From positions 1 to 35,748 of the forward strand of contig CAIVXG010000236.1 of assembly GCA_903909815.1 (NCBI GenBank): DNA of 35,748 bases, written 5' to 3'. Source of the stretch: an uncultured beta proteobacterium (lineage in GTDB: Bacteria > Pseudomonadota > Gammaproteobacteria > Burkholderiales > Burkholderiaceae_C). The notes beneath the pieces were generated by a model, which was not told the origin of the DNA, did not search any database, and worked only from the letters and a program-made list of their open reading frames with translations. Position numbers and translations under genes: made by a program. Within the stretch, counting starts at the first letter, position 1. The number at the start of each line of letters is the position of its first letter. Of the stretch, positions 7,836 to 15,554 are shown piece after piece.

Positions 7836-8486
7836 TCAGGGGGCGTACTTGGCCAGGAAAGTGCGCAAATCGCGAAAATCTGCCATGCGCTCGCGCAGCG
7901 TGGCATGGTCCCAATCCCACCAGTTGGTCGCTTCCAGCGCTTGCGCGATGGCACGCGGAAAGCGCTGACGCAGGACCTTGGCGGCCACGCCGCCAACGAT
8001 GCTGTAGGGCGCCACGTCCTTGGTCACGACCGCGTTGCTGCCGACCACCGCACCATTGCCGATGCGCACGCCCGGCATGATGACCACGCCGTGGCCGATC
8101 CAGGTGTCGTGGCCGATCGACACGCGCTGGCGTTTGCGCCAGGCAAAGAAGTCGTCATCGTCGTGTTCGTCCAGACCGAAGTAGGTGCGCCGGTAGGTGA
8201 AGTGGTGCAGCGTGGGCCACTCCACCGGATGAAAGCCCGGATTGATGCGCACGCTGGCGGCGATGTTGGAAAACTTGCCGATGTCACTCGACATTAGATC
8301 GCAGTCCTTCTCCAGATAGGAATAATCGCCCAGCACGCAGTCTTGCATGCGCGAGCGTTCGCCTACCTGCGTGTAGCGCCCGAAGCGGCAGTCCTTGACC
8401 ACGGCACTGGCGGCCAGCGTCGGCGCGTCGCCCAGGCGCACCGCGTCGGGCAGGTTGTAAGCGGCGATGTGGGTGTAGTTATGCAT
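7836..8486 (-). CDS. hexapeptide-repeat transferase of phosphonate loci (TIGR03308 type)
   Basis: A 216-residue left-handed beta-helix acyltransferase. Hexapeptide turns are visible in ASAVVKDCRFGRYTQVGERS and again in IGHDTWIGHGVVIMPG, then AVVGSNAVVTKDVAPYSIVGGVAAK, which is the coenzyme-A side of xenobiotic-type acetyltransferases. Members beside C-P lyase genes form the 'phosphonate metabolism, transferase hexapeptide repeat' family; substrate unknown, perhaps acetylation of aminoalkylphosphonates in place of PhnO. ATG 8486 is chosen over an upstream TTG because GGAAAG precedes it. It lies downstream of phnM in the same direction but is separated by 349 bp holding a palindromic element and a hairpin array, so read-through or a separate promoter are both possible. 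Confidence 0.85.
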   Translation of the reverse strand: MHNYTHIAAYNLPDAVRLGDAPTLAASAVVKDCRFGRYTQVGERSRMQDCVLGDYSYLEKDCDLMSSDIGKFSNIAASVRINPGFHPVEWPTLHHFTYRRTYFGLDEHDDDDFFAWRKRQRVSIGHDTWIGHGVVIMPGVRIGNGAVVGSNAVVTKDVAPYSIVGGVAAKVLRQRFPRAIAQALEATNWWDWDHATLRERMADFRDLRTFLAKYAP

Positions 8487-8533
8487 ATTAATAATCTTTC
8501 CGGAATTCAAGACATCGACCTGGCAAAGATTCT

Positions 8534-8619
8534 GTCATTGCGAGCGCAGCGCGGTAATCCATGCTCGCATAACGGTGGTGCTCGTGGATTGCCGCGTCGC
8601 TGGAACTCCTCGCAATGAC
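8534..8619. repeat. MITE-like palindromic element
   Basis: Terminal inverted repeats GTCATTGCGAG (8534-8544) and CTCGCAATGAC (8609-8619) are perfect. Inside, GCGGTAATCCA (8551-8561) pairs with TGGATTGCCGC (8585-8595) with one mismatch. This is the pattern of the dispersed GTCATTGCGAG...GCAATCC repeats known from many bacterial genomes. Non-autonomous; no transposase nearby. Confidence 0.75.
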
Positions 8620-8646
8620 GGAAGTGTCTGTCACGTATTCTGGAAC

Positions 8647-8829
8647 TCTCAATAATCAGTTGAGGACAGAGCAAAGTTCGCTGCGGTTAACTCTTGGTCT
8701 GTCCCGCAATTCCTGATCGGTTGAGGACAGAGCAAGTCTCACTGCGTGTAGACCTTGGTCTGTCCCGCAATTCCTGATCGGTTGAGGACAGAGCAAGTCT
8801 CACTGCGTGTAGACCTTGGTCTGTCCCGC
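8647..8829. repeat. three tandem 61-bp hairpin repeats
   Basis: Copies at 8647-8707, 8708-8768 and 8769-8829; the last two appear identical and the first is diverged. Each can fold: GGACAGA pairs with TCTGTCC (8664-8704, 8725-8765, 8786-8826). An inner stem is GTCT/AGAC in copies 2 and 3 but AGTT/AACT in copy 1, so pairing is kept although bases changed. The array begins 7 bp after the phnM stop on the phnG-M transcript. Confidence 0.85.
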
Positions 8830-8835
8830 AAGTTC

Positions 8836-9978
8836 TCAGTAAGCCCTTTCGCCGTTGAACCAGGTTTCGCGCACGGTGGGCATGCCGGCGCGGTTCATGC
8901 GCACTCGCAGCAGGTCGGCGCGCTGGCCAGGGGCCACCTCGCCGCGGTCGTTCAGGCCAATGGCGCGCGCCGGATTGCAGCTCACGGTGCGCATCGCCTT
9001 GGGCAGTGACCAGCCATCCAGTGCGCTCAGCATGAAGGCCGAGAGCAGCAAGCTGCTGGGGACGTAATCGGAGGAGAAGATATCCAGCAGATCCGCCTGC
9101 GCCAGTTCTGCGGCCGAGACATTGCCCGAGTGCGATCCGCCCTTGACCATGTTGGGCCCACCCATGATGATGGCCATACCGGCGTCGCGTGCGGCCTGCG
9201 CGGCCGCCAAGGTGGTGGGGAATTCCGACAGACCCACGCCTTCGTGCACGGCCTGCGCGATATCGGCCAGCAGCGTGTCGTCGTGCGTCGCCAAGGTCAG
9301 GGAGCGCTCCTGACAGGCCTGCACGATCACCCCGCGATGCGGCAGCGCATAGGCCTGCTGGTCGGCCTTGCGCTGGGCCAGTATGGCGTCGAATTCGGCG
9401 TCACTGTAGGCGCCGTGGCGCTCGGCGTAACGGCGATAGCTTTTCAGGTTGCGCCATTGGCGCTGACCCGGTGTGTGATCCATCATGCTCACCAGCTTGA
9501 GCAACGGGTCGCCGGCGTACTGGTGAAAGACTTCCAGCATGTCGGGGGCGGAGAGTTCGCAGCGCAGGTGCAGCAGGTGTTCGATGCGCATCAGGCCTTC
9601 GTCGCGGCACTGGTGCAAGGCGGCGATGGAGGTGTGCTGGGTCTGGCAGCGCGGACCGCCCTGATCCAGGTCGCCGATCACCACCGAGTCGAGCACGGTG
9701 GTGATGCCCGCGGCGGCGCACTGCGCGTCGTGCACCGTCATTGCCGAGTGCGCGTTCCACAACACCCCAGGACGTGGCGACAAATGCTTTTCCAGGTTGT
9801 CGGTGTGCAGTTCCACCAGGCCAGGGAGCAGCCAGTCACCGTCCCAGTCCAGGGCCTCGTGGACGGCAGTGTCGCTGCGGTCCACGCTGCAGATGAGCCC
9901 GTCCTGCAGTACCACGGTACCGCTGAACTCCTCGTTGGCGCTGACGATACGGGCGTTTCGAATGATGTGCTGGGGCAT
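8836..9978 (-). CDS. phnM: PhnM, alpha-D-ribose 1-methylphosphonate 5-triphosphate diphosphatase
   Basis: A 380-residue amidohydrolase-superfamily enzyme that removes pyrophosphate from the RPnTP intermediate of the C-P lyase pathway, giving ribose-1-phosphonate-5-phosphate for PhnJ. Seen are the N-terminal NARIVSANEEFSGTVVLQDG, the metal-site segment LPGLVELHTDNLEKH (about 51-65), THDDT, the GGPNMVKGGSHSGN loop and the terminal RADLLRVR. Length equals E. coli PhnM. AAGGACA lies before ATG 9978. It is the last gene of the phnGHIJKLM run, 18 bp after phnL, and ends just before the hairpin array. Confidence 0.96.
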   Translation of the reverse strand: MPQHIIRNARIVSANEEFSGTVVLQDGLICSVDRSDTAVHEALDWDGDWLLPGLVELHTDNLEKHLSPRPGVLWNAHSAMTVHDAQCAAAGITTVLDSVVIGDLDQGGPRCQTQHTSIAALHQCRDEGLMRIEHLLHLRCELSAPDMLEVFHQYAGDPLLKLVSMMDHTPGQRQWRNLKSYRRYAERHGAYSDAEFDAILAQRKADQQAYALPHRGVIVQACQERSLTLATHDDTLLADIAQAVHEGVGLSEFPTTLAAAQAARDAGMAIIMGGPNMVKGGSHSGNVSAAELAQADLLDIFSSDYVPSSLLLSAFMLSALDGWSLPKAMRTVSCNPARAIGLNDRGEVAPGQRADLLRVRMNRAGMPTVRETWFNGERAY

Positions 9979-9996
9979 GAATGTGTCCTTGAGAAA

Positions 9997-10695
9997 TCAA
10001 ATGGGCTGGCGGTACTGTTCGACGTCCAGGCAGCGCGTGGCGACCGCCTCGCGTACTTCGTCGTCGTGAAAAATTCCGACCACGGCGGCGCCGCGCGCGC
10101 GCGCTTCGCGGATCAGCTGCACCACCACGGCGCGGTTGTCGGCATCCAGCGAGGCCGTGGGTTCGTCCAGCAGCAGCACCGGGTGCTGCGCAATCAGTCC
10201 GTGGGCGATGTTCACGCGCTGCTGCTCGCCGCCGGAGAAGGTGGCCGGCGGCAGTTGCCACAGGCGCTCGTGCAGGTTCAGCCGACCCAGCCACTGCGCC
10301 GCCCGGGAGCGCGCCAAGTCCGCAGGAACGCCCAGACGGCGCAGCGGTTCGGCCACGATGTCGAGCGTGCCCACGCGCGGGATCACGCGCAGGAACTGCG
10401 ACACGTAGCCCAGCGTGTGGCGGCGCACGTCGGCCACTTCGCGCGGCTCGGCGTGCGACAGGCTGAGCCATTGCCCCTGATGGCGGATGCGCACCGAGCC
10501 GCTGGTTGCGCCATAGTTGCCGTAGAGGCAGCGCAGCAGCGAGCTCTTGCCGCTGCCCGAGTGCCCGGTCAGCGCCAGGCACTCGCCCGGATGCACACTC
10601 AGGTCAATACCGGCAAACACCGGCAACTCCAGGCCGCCGCGTGCGTGCAGCGTGAAGGTTTTGGACAGGCAGAGGGTTTCGAGAAGGGCAGTCAT
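9997..10695 (-). CDS. phnL: PhnL, ABC-type ATPase subunit of the C-P lyase system
   Basis: A 232-residue ATP-binding protein with Walker A GHSGSGKSS, Q-loop segment GYVSQFLRVIPR, signature FSGGEQQRVNIA and Walker B LLLDEPTASLD. These closely follow E. coli PhnL, including the start (MTALLETLCLSKTFTLH against a similar enteric N-terminus). The ATG at 10695 is therefore preferred over TTG 10716, which overlaps the phnK stop. PhnL has no membrane partner; it acts with PhnI, PhnG and PhnH in forming ribose-1-phosphonate triphosphate from ATP and phosphonate. Confidence 0.95.
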   Translation of the reverse strand: MTALLETLCLSKTFTLHARGGLELPVFAGIDLSVHPGECLALTGHSGSGKSSLLRCLYGNYGATSGSVRIRHQGQWLSLSHAEPREVADVRRHTLGYVSQFLRVIPRVGTLDIVAEPLRRLGVPADLARSRAAQWLGRLNLHERLWQLPPATFSGGEQQRVNIAHGLIAQHPVLLLDEPTASLDADNRAVVVQLIREARARGAAVVGIFHDDEVREAVATRCLDVEQYRQPI

Positions 10696-10712
10696 GGGGT
10701 GGTCCGCTTGGA

Positions 10713-11546
10713 TCAAGGTGTCAACACAGAAGACACCAGCAACTGGGTGTAGGGGTGTTGCGGGTCGTCCAAAACGCGGTCGGTCAGACCCTGTTCCACC
10801 ACCACGCCGTCCTTCATCACCAGCATGCGGTGCGCCAGCAAACGCGCCACCGCCAGATCGTGGGTGACGACCACGGCGGCCAGTCGTAGCTCGTCCACGA
10901 GCTGGCGCAACAGATCCAGCAGGCGTGCCTGCACTGACACATCCAGACCCGTGGTGGGTTCGTCCATGAACACCAGGCGCGGGTGCGTTACCAGGTTGCG
11001 CGCGATCTGCAGGCGTTGCTGCATGCCGCCGGAGTACGTGCCTGGCAGATCGTCGATGCGCGCGGTGTCCAGCTCCACGCGCTGCATCCAGGACAGGGCT
11101 TCGCTGCGCAGCCGGCCGTAATGGCGCGAGCCCAGCGCCATCAGACGTTCGCCCACGTTGGCCCCGCCCGAGACGTTCATGCGCAAGCCGTCGCGCGCGT
11201 GCTGTTCCACAAATCCCCAGTCGGTGCGTGCCAGCCAGCGCAGCCTCGCCTCGGACAGGTCCGCCAGGTTCACCAGGGCTTGAGGTGCAGCGTCATGCTG
11301 CGCCGGGTCGGCGGTGCCACCGGCTTCGTCGCGCAGCCGGTAGTGCACGGCGCCCTCGTCGCAGGCCAGTCGGGCGGCCAGCAGGCGCAGCAAGGTGGAT
11401 TTGCCCGAGCCCGATTCACCCACCACGGCCATGACTTCGCCCGGATAGAGGTCAAAACTCACGTCGCGGCAGGCCCAATGGGCGCGGCTGCCGCGCATGA
11501 ATTGCTTGCCCGCGGAGCGCACCGACATCAGCAGTTCGCCGTTCAT
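10713..11546 (-). CDS. phnK: PhnK, ABC-type ATPase that binds the C-P lyase core
   Basis: A 277-residue ATPase with Walker A GESGSGKST, signature YSGGMQQRLQIA and Walker B LVFMDEPTTGLD; the C-terminus HPYTQLLVSSVL is typical of peptide-transporter-like ATPases, from which PhnK descends. PhnK docks on PhnJ in the PhnGHIJ core and powers turnover. ATG 11546 overlaps the phnJ stop (ATGA); an in-frame extension upstream runs into phnJ and has no ribosome site. An insertion around residues 75-95 (AGGTADPAQHDAAPQA) appears longer than in the enteric protein. Confidence 0.95.
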   Translation of the reverse strand: MNGELLMSVRSAGKQFMRGSRAHWACRDVSFDLYPGEVMAVVGESGSGKSTLLRLLAARLACDEGAVHYRLRDEAGGTADPAQHDAAPQALVNLADLSEARLRWLARTDWGFVEQHARDGLRMNVSGGANVGERLMALGSRHYGRLRSEALSWMQRVELDTARIDDLPGTYSGGMQQRLQIARNLVTHPRLVFMDEPTTGLDVSVQARLLDLLRQLVDELRLAAVVVTHDLAVARLLAHRMLVMKDGVVVEQGLTDRVLDDPQHPYTQLLVSSVLTP

Positions 11547-12442
11547 GCGCTCACCTCGGTCGTCGGCGCGAGCACATCGGCCATGAGCACGGCCTGCTGC
11601 GTGCCGACATGGCCGCTGTCGCGGCGCGTGCTGCAATAGTCGGAGTCAGAACAGACGAAGAGGCGGCTGCCCGCATCGTCCACGATCATTTCGTCCAGGA
11701 AGCTGTCGCCCGCGCCACACAGGGCGCAGGCGTGGTCCCAGCGCTGCACGGTGAAGGGGTGGTCTTCAAAGTCCAGGCTGCGCACCGAGGTCCAGGGCGG
11801 GATCGCGTACAGGCGCTTTTCCCGGCCCGCGCCAAAGAGCTGCAAGGCCGGGTTCATATGCATCTTGGGGTTGTCGAATTTTGGAATCGGCGAGGGCGAT
11901 GTGAGGTAGCGCTCGTTCACCAACACGGGATAGTCGTAGGTGCGCGAGACCGCGCCGAGTTGCGCAATGTCTTCGTACAGCTTCACGTTCATGAGGCCGT
12001 ATTCCGCCAGCGCATGCATGGTGATGGTCTCGCGCCGCCGCGGCTCCAGGCGAAACAGCGGCTCGGGCATGGGCACCTGGAACACAATGATCTGCGCCTC
12101 CGAGAGTGCGGCCTCGGGGATGCGGTGGCGCGATTGCACGATCGTGGCTTCGGTCGTTTTCTCCGTCGTCGCAACGCCCGTGGTACGCGCAAAGAAGCGC
12201 CGGATGTTGACCGCGTTGGTGGTGTCGTCCGAACCCTGGTCGATGACCTTGAGCACGTCGCTTTGGCCGATGATGCTGGCCGTGACCTGCACCCCACCGG
12301 TGCCCCAGCCATAGGCAAAGGGCATTTCGCGCGAGCCAAACGGCACCTGGTAGCCGGGCACGGCCACGGCCTTGAGCAGGGCGCGGCGGATCATTTTTTT
12401 CGTACCTTCGTCCAGGAAGGCGAAGTTGTAGTGGGACTCCAT
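11543..12442 (-). CDS. phnJ: PhnJ, carbon-phosphorus lyase radical SAM subunit
   Basis: A 299-residue enzyme that breaks the C-P bond of ribose-1-phosphonate-5-phosphate with an iron-sulfur cluster and S-adenosylmethionine, releasing alkane and a cyclic phosphate. The four key cysteines are present at 239, 242, 264 and 270, with spacing C-x2-C-x21-C-x5-C identical to that of the E. coli enzyme, in HACALCGAG and FVCSDSDYC. The start YNFAFLDEGTKKMIRRALLKA is also characteristic. ATG 12442 overlaps the phnI stop (TGATG). Complete. Confidence 0.98.
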   Translation of the reverse strand: MESHYNFAFLDEGTKKMIRRALLKAVAVPGYQVPFGSREMPFAYGWGTGGVQVTASIIGQSDVLKVIDQGSDDTTNAVNIRRFFARTTGVATTEKTTEATIVQSRHRIPEAALSEAQIIVFQVPMPEPLFRLEPRRRETITMHALAEYGLMNVKLYEDIAQLGAVSRTYDYPVLVNERYLTSPSPIPKFDNPKMHMNPALQLFGAGREKRLYAIPPWTSVRSLDFEDHPFTVQRWDHACALCGAGDSFLDEMIVDDAGSRLFVCSDSDYCSTRRDSGHVGTQQAVLMADVLAPTTEVSA

Positions 12443-13575
12443 CAGTCGGCCTCTTTCTGCTCGAAGTTGTTGTCGCTCGGTTCTGACGGCGCGCGCGCGC
12501 GCGCATGGGCGGCGCGCAGGCTGCGCACCAGTTCCAGCTCGGATTGGAAGTCCACGTAATGCGGCAGCTTCAGGTGCTGCACAAAGCCCGAGGACTCCAG
12601 GCTGTCGGCATGCGCCAGCACGAATTCTTCGTCCTGCGCCGGCGCCACCAGGGGTTCGCCGAGTTCGCGTGAGCGCAGCGCCCGGTCCACCAGCGCCATG
12701 GCCATGCTCTTGCGCTCAGACCCACCAAAGGCCAGGCCGTAGCCCTGAGTGAATTGCGGCGGCACTTCGCGGCTGCCAGCGAACTGGTTCACCATTTGGC
12801 ACTCTGTGACTTCGACCTCGCCCAGGTCGATGGCAAAGCCGAGTTCGTCCGGGACAATCTCCACGGCCAGTTGGCCGCGCCGGATTTCGCCGGCAAAAGG
12901 ATGCGCGCTGGCGTAGCCACGCTGGGTCGAGTAGCCCAGCGCCAGCAGCCAGCCCTCGTCGCCACGCGCCAGTGCCTGCAGGCGCAGCGCACGCTTGGCC
13001 GGGAACATCATCGGTTCGCGCGTCAGGTCGCCGGGTTCTTCCATGGTCTGAGCCAGCTGCGACTCCATCAGGCCTTCGCGCGCCATGAGTTCGCTCACGC
13101 GCGGCATCGGCTCGGAGCGGTCGGCTACTGGACGCACCGACTGGGGCGCGGCGCCGGGCGCGCCGGCGTTGGCCAGCAGGGAAAAGTCCAGTAGGCGCTG
13201 GGTGTAATCGTGCGTCGCACCCAGCAGCTGGCCGCCAGGCACATCCTTGAAGGTGGCGGAAATGCGTCGGCTCAGGCGCATCTTTGACGTGTCCAGCGGT
13301 TCGCTGTAGGCGAAGCGGGGCAGGGTGGTGCGGTAGGCGCGCAGCAAGAAGATGGCTTCCATCAGGTCCCCGCTGGACTGCTTGATCGCCAGCGCGGCGA
13401 GTTCACGGTCGTACAGCGAGCCCTCGGTCATGACGCGATCCACCGCCAGTGACAATTGCTGTTGAATCTGCGCCACGTTGAGCTCGGGCACGGCCGGGTC
13501 GCCGCGCCGCTGTGCGGCCAGAAGTTGCCAGGAGCTCTCGATGGCGGCAGCACCGCCCTTGACGGCGACGTACAT
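12442..13575 (-). CDS. phnI: PhnI, C-P lyase core subunit
   Basis: A 377-residue subunit of the PhnGHIJ core, acting as nucleosidase and, with PhnG, PhnH and PhnL, coupling phosphonate to the ribose of ATP. Family signatures are MYVAVKGGAAAIESSW at the start, AIKQSSGDLMEAIFLLRAYRTTLPRF, HPFAGEIRRGQLAVEI and VQHLKLPHYVDFQSEL near the end. The tail (ARARAPSEPSDNNFEQ) includes a GC dinucleotide run at 12488-12502, a possible slippage site. ATG 13575 follows phnH after 1 bp. Confidence 0.96.
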   Translation of the reverse strand: MYVAVKGGAAAIESSWQLLAAQRRGDPAVPELNVAQIQQQLSLAVDRVMTEGSLYDRELAALAIKQSSGDLMEAIFLLRAYRTTLPRFAYSEPLDTSKMRLSRRISATFKDVPGGQLLGATHDYTQRLLDFSLLANAGAPGAAPQSVRPVADRSEPMPRVSELMAREGLMESQLAQTMEEPGDLTREPMMFPAKRALRLQALARGDEGWLLALGYSTQRGYASAHPFAGEIRRGQLAVEIVPDELGFAIDLGEVEVTECQMVNQFAGSREVPPQFTQGYGLAFGGSERKSMAMALVDRALRSRELGEPLVAPAQDEEFVLAHADSLESSGFVQHLKLPHYVDFQSELELVRSLRAAHARARAPSEPSDNNFEQKEAD

Positions 13576-13576
13576 G

Positions 13577-14182
13577 TCAGACCCCTTTTTGCGTTTGCAC
13601 GCGGGTGCTGCGGGGCAGGCCGATGGCCCGGTCTGCGCAGCAAAAAATGATGTCCACCCCTTGGGGGAAGAGCGCGTGATTGGTTTGCCACTGGGCCCAA
13701 AAGCCTGCCGGCAAGCCGGCTATGCACACTGCCTTGGTGTCACGCAGGCCCGGGCCGCTCCACTGTGCGGGTGGCCCCGATTCCAGCGACGGCACTTCGA
13801 TCAGCAGCGTGGCGGACTGCTCCGGCGACTCGGGCGTGCCGCTGCAAAAGCTCTCCAGCGGCGGCAGCTGCAGGGCCGCTGAGAGCACGGCGAAGGCCGC
13901 GCCCGCCAGCGTGGGCGCCAGCGGCGCGCCAGTGTGAAAGCGCAGCCACTGCAGGGTCTGCAACTGCTCGGGAGTGTCCTGTTGCCACCAGACCGGGGTT
14001 TCCTCGTCGCACAGGCTCAGCAGCAGATGCGCCATCGCCCCGTGCAAGGCCACGCCCTCGACCGCCGCGCCCAGCGGCACGATCTGCCCCGGGCGCGACA
14101 GCGCCTCCAGTGCGGCGCGAAAGGCCCGCTGGGACTCGTGCACCGGATCACCAAAGCCGGGCTTGAGGGTGCTCGCTGTCAT
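13577..14182 (-). CDS. phnH: PhnH, C-P lyase core subunit
   Basis: A 201-residue subunit; PhnH shares the fold of PLP-dependent transferases without the cofactor and belongs to the PhnGHIJ core. Recognisable parts are PGFGDPVHESQRAFRAALEALSRPG near the N-terminus, LLLSLCDEETPVWW, TLLIEVPSL, LSGPGL-like WSGPGLRDT and FPQGVDIIFCCADRAIGLPRST at the C-terminus. ATG 14182 overlaps the phnG stop by 4 bp. Confidence 0.95.
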   Translation of the reverse strand: MTASTLKPGFGDPVHESQRAFRAALEALSRPGQIVPLGAAVEGVALHGAMAHLLLSLCDEETPVWWQQDTPEQLQTLQWLRFHTGAPLAPTLAGAAFAVLSAALQLPPLESFCSGTPESPEQSATLLIEVPSLESGPPAQWSGPGLRDTKAVCIAGLPAGFWAQWQTNHALFPQGVDIIFCCADRAIGLPRSTRVQTQKGV

Positions 14183-14619
14183 GCGTTACCTCGCACAAAA
14201 GTAAAGAATTCGACCCGGGACTGGGCGGCAGCGTGGCGCTCGGCATCGCGCTGCAGGGACTGGGCGGCGGCCAGCGGTTCGATTACCGCAACAAACAGTT
14301 CGGCGTGGCGCATCGGGTCTTGCAACAGCGCGTCAAAGAGCGCAATCAGCTCGGCCTTGCGACGCTCGCGCCCCAAGGTGTAGCCCACGCCCAGCGGGCC
14401 ACCCTCCAGGCGCAGGGCACAGCGCGTGACGCTGGCTTCGCCCAGATTGAATGCGTCTCCCGTGCCGCCGGCACGGGCGCGCAGCATCACCATGCCGATC
14501 TCGGCGGCGCGCACGTATTGCGGCGCGGGCAAGGGCTCAGGCGCCAGTGCTTGCAGTTGCGCCAGTGTGGCCCGCGCCAACACGGCCAGCCAGTCGCGGC
14601 GCTCCTGGTTCGTGAACAT
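14179..14619 (-). CDS. phnG: PhnG, C-P lyase core subunit
   Basis: A 146-residue subunit of the C-P lyase core and first gene of phnGHIJKLM. It has RRDWLAVLARA at the start, YVRAAEIGMVMLRARAGGTGDAFNLGEASVTR in the middle and SRVEFFTFVRGNA at the end, all as in the family. ATG 14619 is preferred because AAGGCAAG lies just upstream; ATG 14637 (adding MTSQGK) is possible but lacks a ribosome site and falls within the phnF Pho box. Transcription is expected from a Pho box at 14748-14731. Confidence 0.93.
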   Translation of the reverse strand: MFTNQERRDWLAVLARATLAQLQALAPEPLPAPQYVRAAEIGMVMLRARAGGTGDAFNLGEASVTRCALRLEGGPLGVGYTLGRERRKAELIALFDALLQDPMRHAELFVAVIEPLAAAQSLQRDAERHAAAQSRVEFFTFVRGNA

Positions 14620-14630
14620 CTTGCCTTGAC

Positions 14631-14648
14631 TTGTCATACAGTTGTCTA
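14631..14648 (+). promoter_or_regulatory. Pho box and promoter of phnF-DUF1045-phnN
   Basis: TTGTCAT-ACAG-TTGTCTA, then 10 bp, then TAAAGT (14659-14664). Predicted start near 14671, about 70 bp before phnF. It sits inside the 5' leader and possible early codons of phnG. Confidence 0.68.
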
Positions 14649-14730
14649 ACTCGGTCGCTAAAGTCGTCAAAGACCGGTGGGAAAAAGTGCTTGAATTCCC
14701 CGGTGCGAGTCCCTAGTTCAACCGCACAAC

Positions 14731-14748
14731 ATGACCGATTTATGACAT
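14731..14748 (-). promoter_or_regulatory. Pho box and promoter of phnGHIJKLM
   Basis: Read on the minus strand: ATGTCAT-AAAT-CGGTCAT, then 10 bp, then TGAACT (14720-14715). Predicted start near 14708. The box covers the presumed phnF start codon (14742-14744). Confidence 0.75.
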
Positions 14749-15554
14749 TCACGCAGACGGGCGCGTTTTGGCCGCCAACCCTCAATGCCTCCCCGCCCGC
14801 GACGAGTCGCGCCGCAGCGGGTGCGAGCAAGGGACGCAGCGCGGCCGGGGCCTGGCGCCAGGTGGCCGATACCCTGGCCGCCGAGATTCGCGACCGCCGC
14901 TACTCGGACAGCGGGCGCCTGCCCTCGGAGACGGAGTTGTCGGCGCGCTTTGGTGTCGCCCGGCACACGCTGCGTCAGGCGGTGGCGGCGCTCCAAAGCG
15001 AAGGTTTGGTGCGCGTGGAGCCAGGGCGCGGCAGCTTCGTGCAGCACGAACTGTTGGACTATGCGATCTCGCGGCGCACGCGCTTCAGTGAAAACCTGCA
15101 AAGGCAGGGACTGCTGCCAAGCAAGCAACTGCTTACGGCGTGCCAACTGCCGGCGGGCGAGCGTGCCGCCCGGGAACTGCAACTGGACATCGGCGCCCCG
15201 CTGCTGTGGGTGCAGACGCTGGACGAGGCCGATGGTGAGCCGATCGGTCTGGCCACCGCCTATTACCCGGCGGCGCGTTTTTTTGGCCTGCTGGAACTGC
15301 TGCAGCAAGGCACCAACACCACCGAGATCCTGTGTCACTTTGGGGTGCAGGACTATTTGCGCGCCTACAGCCGCATCACCACGCAGATGCCCAGCGAAGT
15401 GACGGCGCGGCTGCTCAAACAACCGGCCACGCGCCCCATGTTGTGCGTGGAGAGCCTCGATGTCGATCTGCTGGGGATGCCCATCAAGTACGGAGAAACC
15501 GTATTTTGTGGCGATCGCGTGCAATTGCTGGTGGACGGGAGCCGCGCGCCATGA
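14742..15554 (+). CDS. phnF: PhnF, GntR/HutC-family regulator of phosphonate use
   Basis: A 270-residue GntR-type regulator. The winged helix-turn-helix lies at about 48-105 (GRLPSETELSARFGVARHTLRQAVAALQSEGLVRVEPGRGSFV), followed by a HutC-type ligand domain (about 120-265; SENLQRQGLLPSK, ATAYYPAARF, IKYGETVFCGDRVQLLVD). PhnF proteins usually repress phn genes. Start ATG 14742 gives an N-terminal extension of about 40 residues relative to E. coli PhnF and has no clear ribosome site, so a later start is possible. It diverges from phnG, and its own Pho box is at 14631-14648. The stop overlaps the next ATG (ATGA). Confidence 0.9.
   Translation: MTFTQTGAFWPPTLNASPPATSRAAAGASKGRSAAGAWRQVADTLAAEIRDRRYSDSGRLPSETELSARFGVARHTLRQAVAALQSEGLVRVEPGRGSFVQHELLDYAISRRTRFSENLQRQGLLPSKQLLTACQLPAGERAARELQLDIGAPLLWVQTLDEADGEPIGLATAYYPAARFFGLLELLQQGTNTTEILCHFGVQDYLRAYSRITTQMPSEVTARLLKQPATRPMLCVESLDVDLLGMPIKYGETVFCGDRVQLLVDGSRAP

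Larger units (their letters stand above)
8487..8835. other. gene-free interval of 349 bp between phnM and the transferase gene
   Basis: No coding frame is convincing here. From left to right it holds a short leader with GGAAAG for the transferase, an 86-bp palindromic element (8534-8619), about 27 bp of unassigned sequence, and three 61-bp tandem repeats (8647-8829) that reach almost to the phnM stop. Confidence 0.8.

Noticed and set aside
8647-8829. CRISPR-like or ToxIN-type repeat array
   Set aside because: The repeats are directly tandem with no unique spacers, only three copies are present, and no cas or toxin gene is nearby.
9130-10752. Long open frame on the plus strand opposite phnM-phnL
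   Set aside because: It is antisense to two genes with full family motifs; its translation is His/Gln/Arg-rich with no recognisable domain, typical of a GC-rich shadow frame.
12488-12502. GC dinucleotide run at the end of phnI as a phase-variation tract
   Set aside because: The frame is intact, the tract is short, and such runs are expected by composition here; a similar run occurs in the tatT gene.
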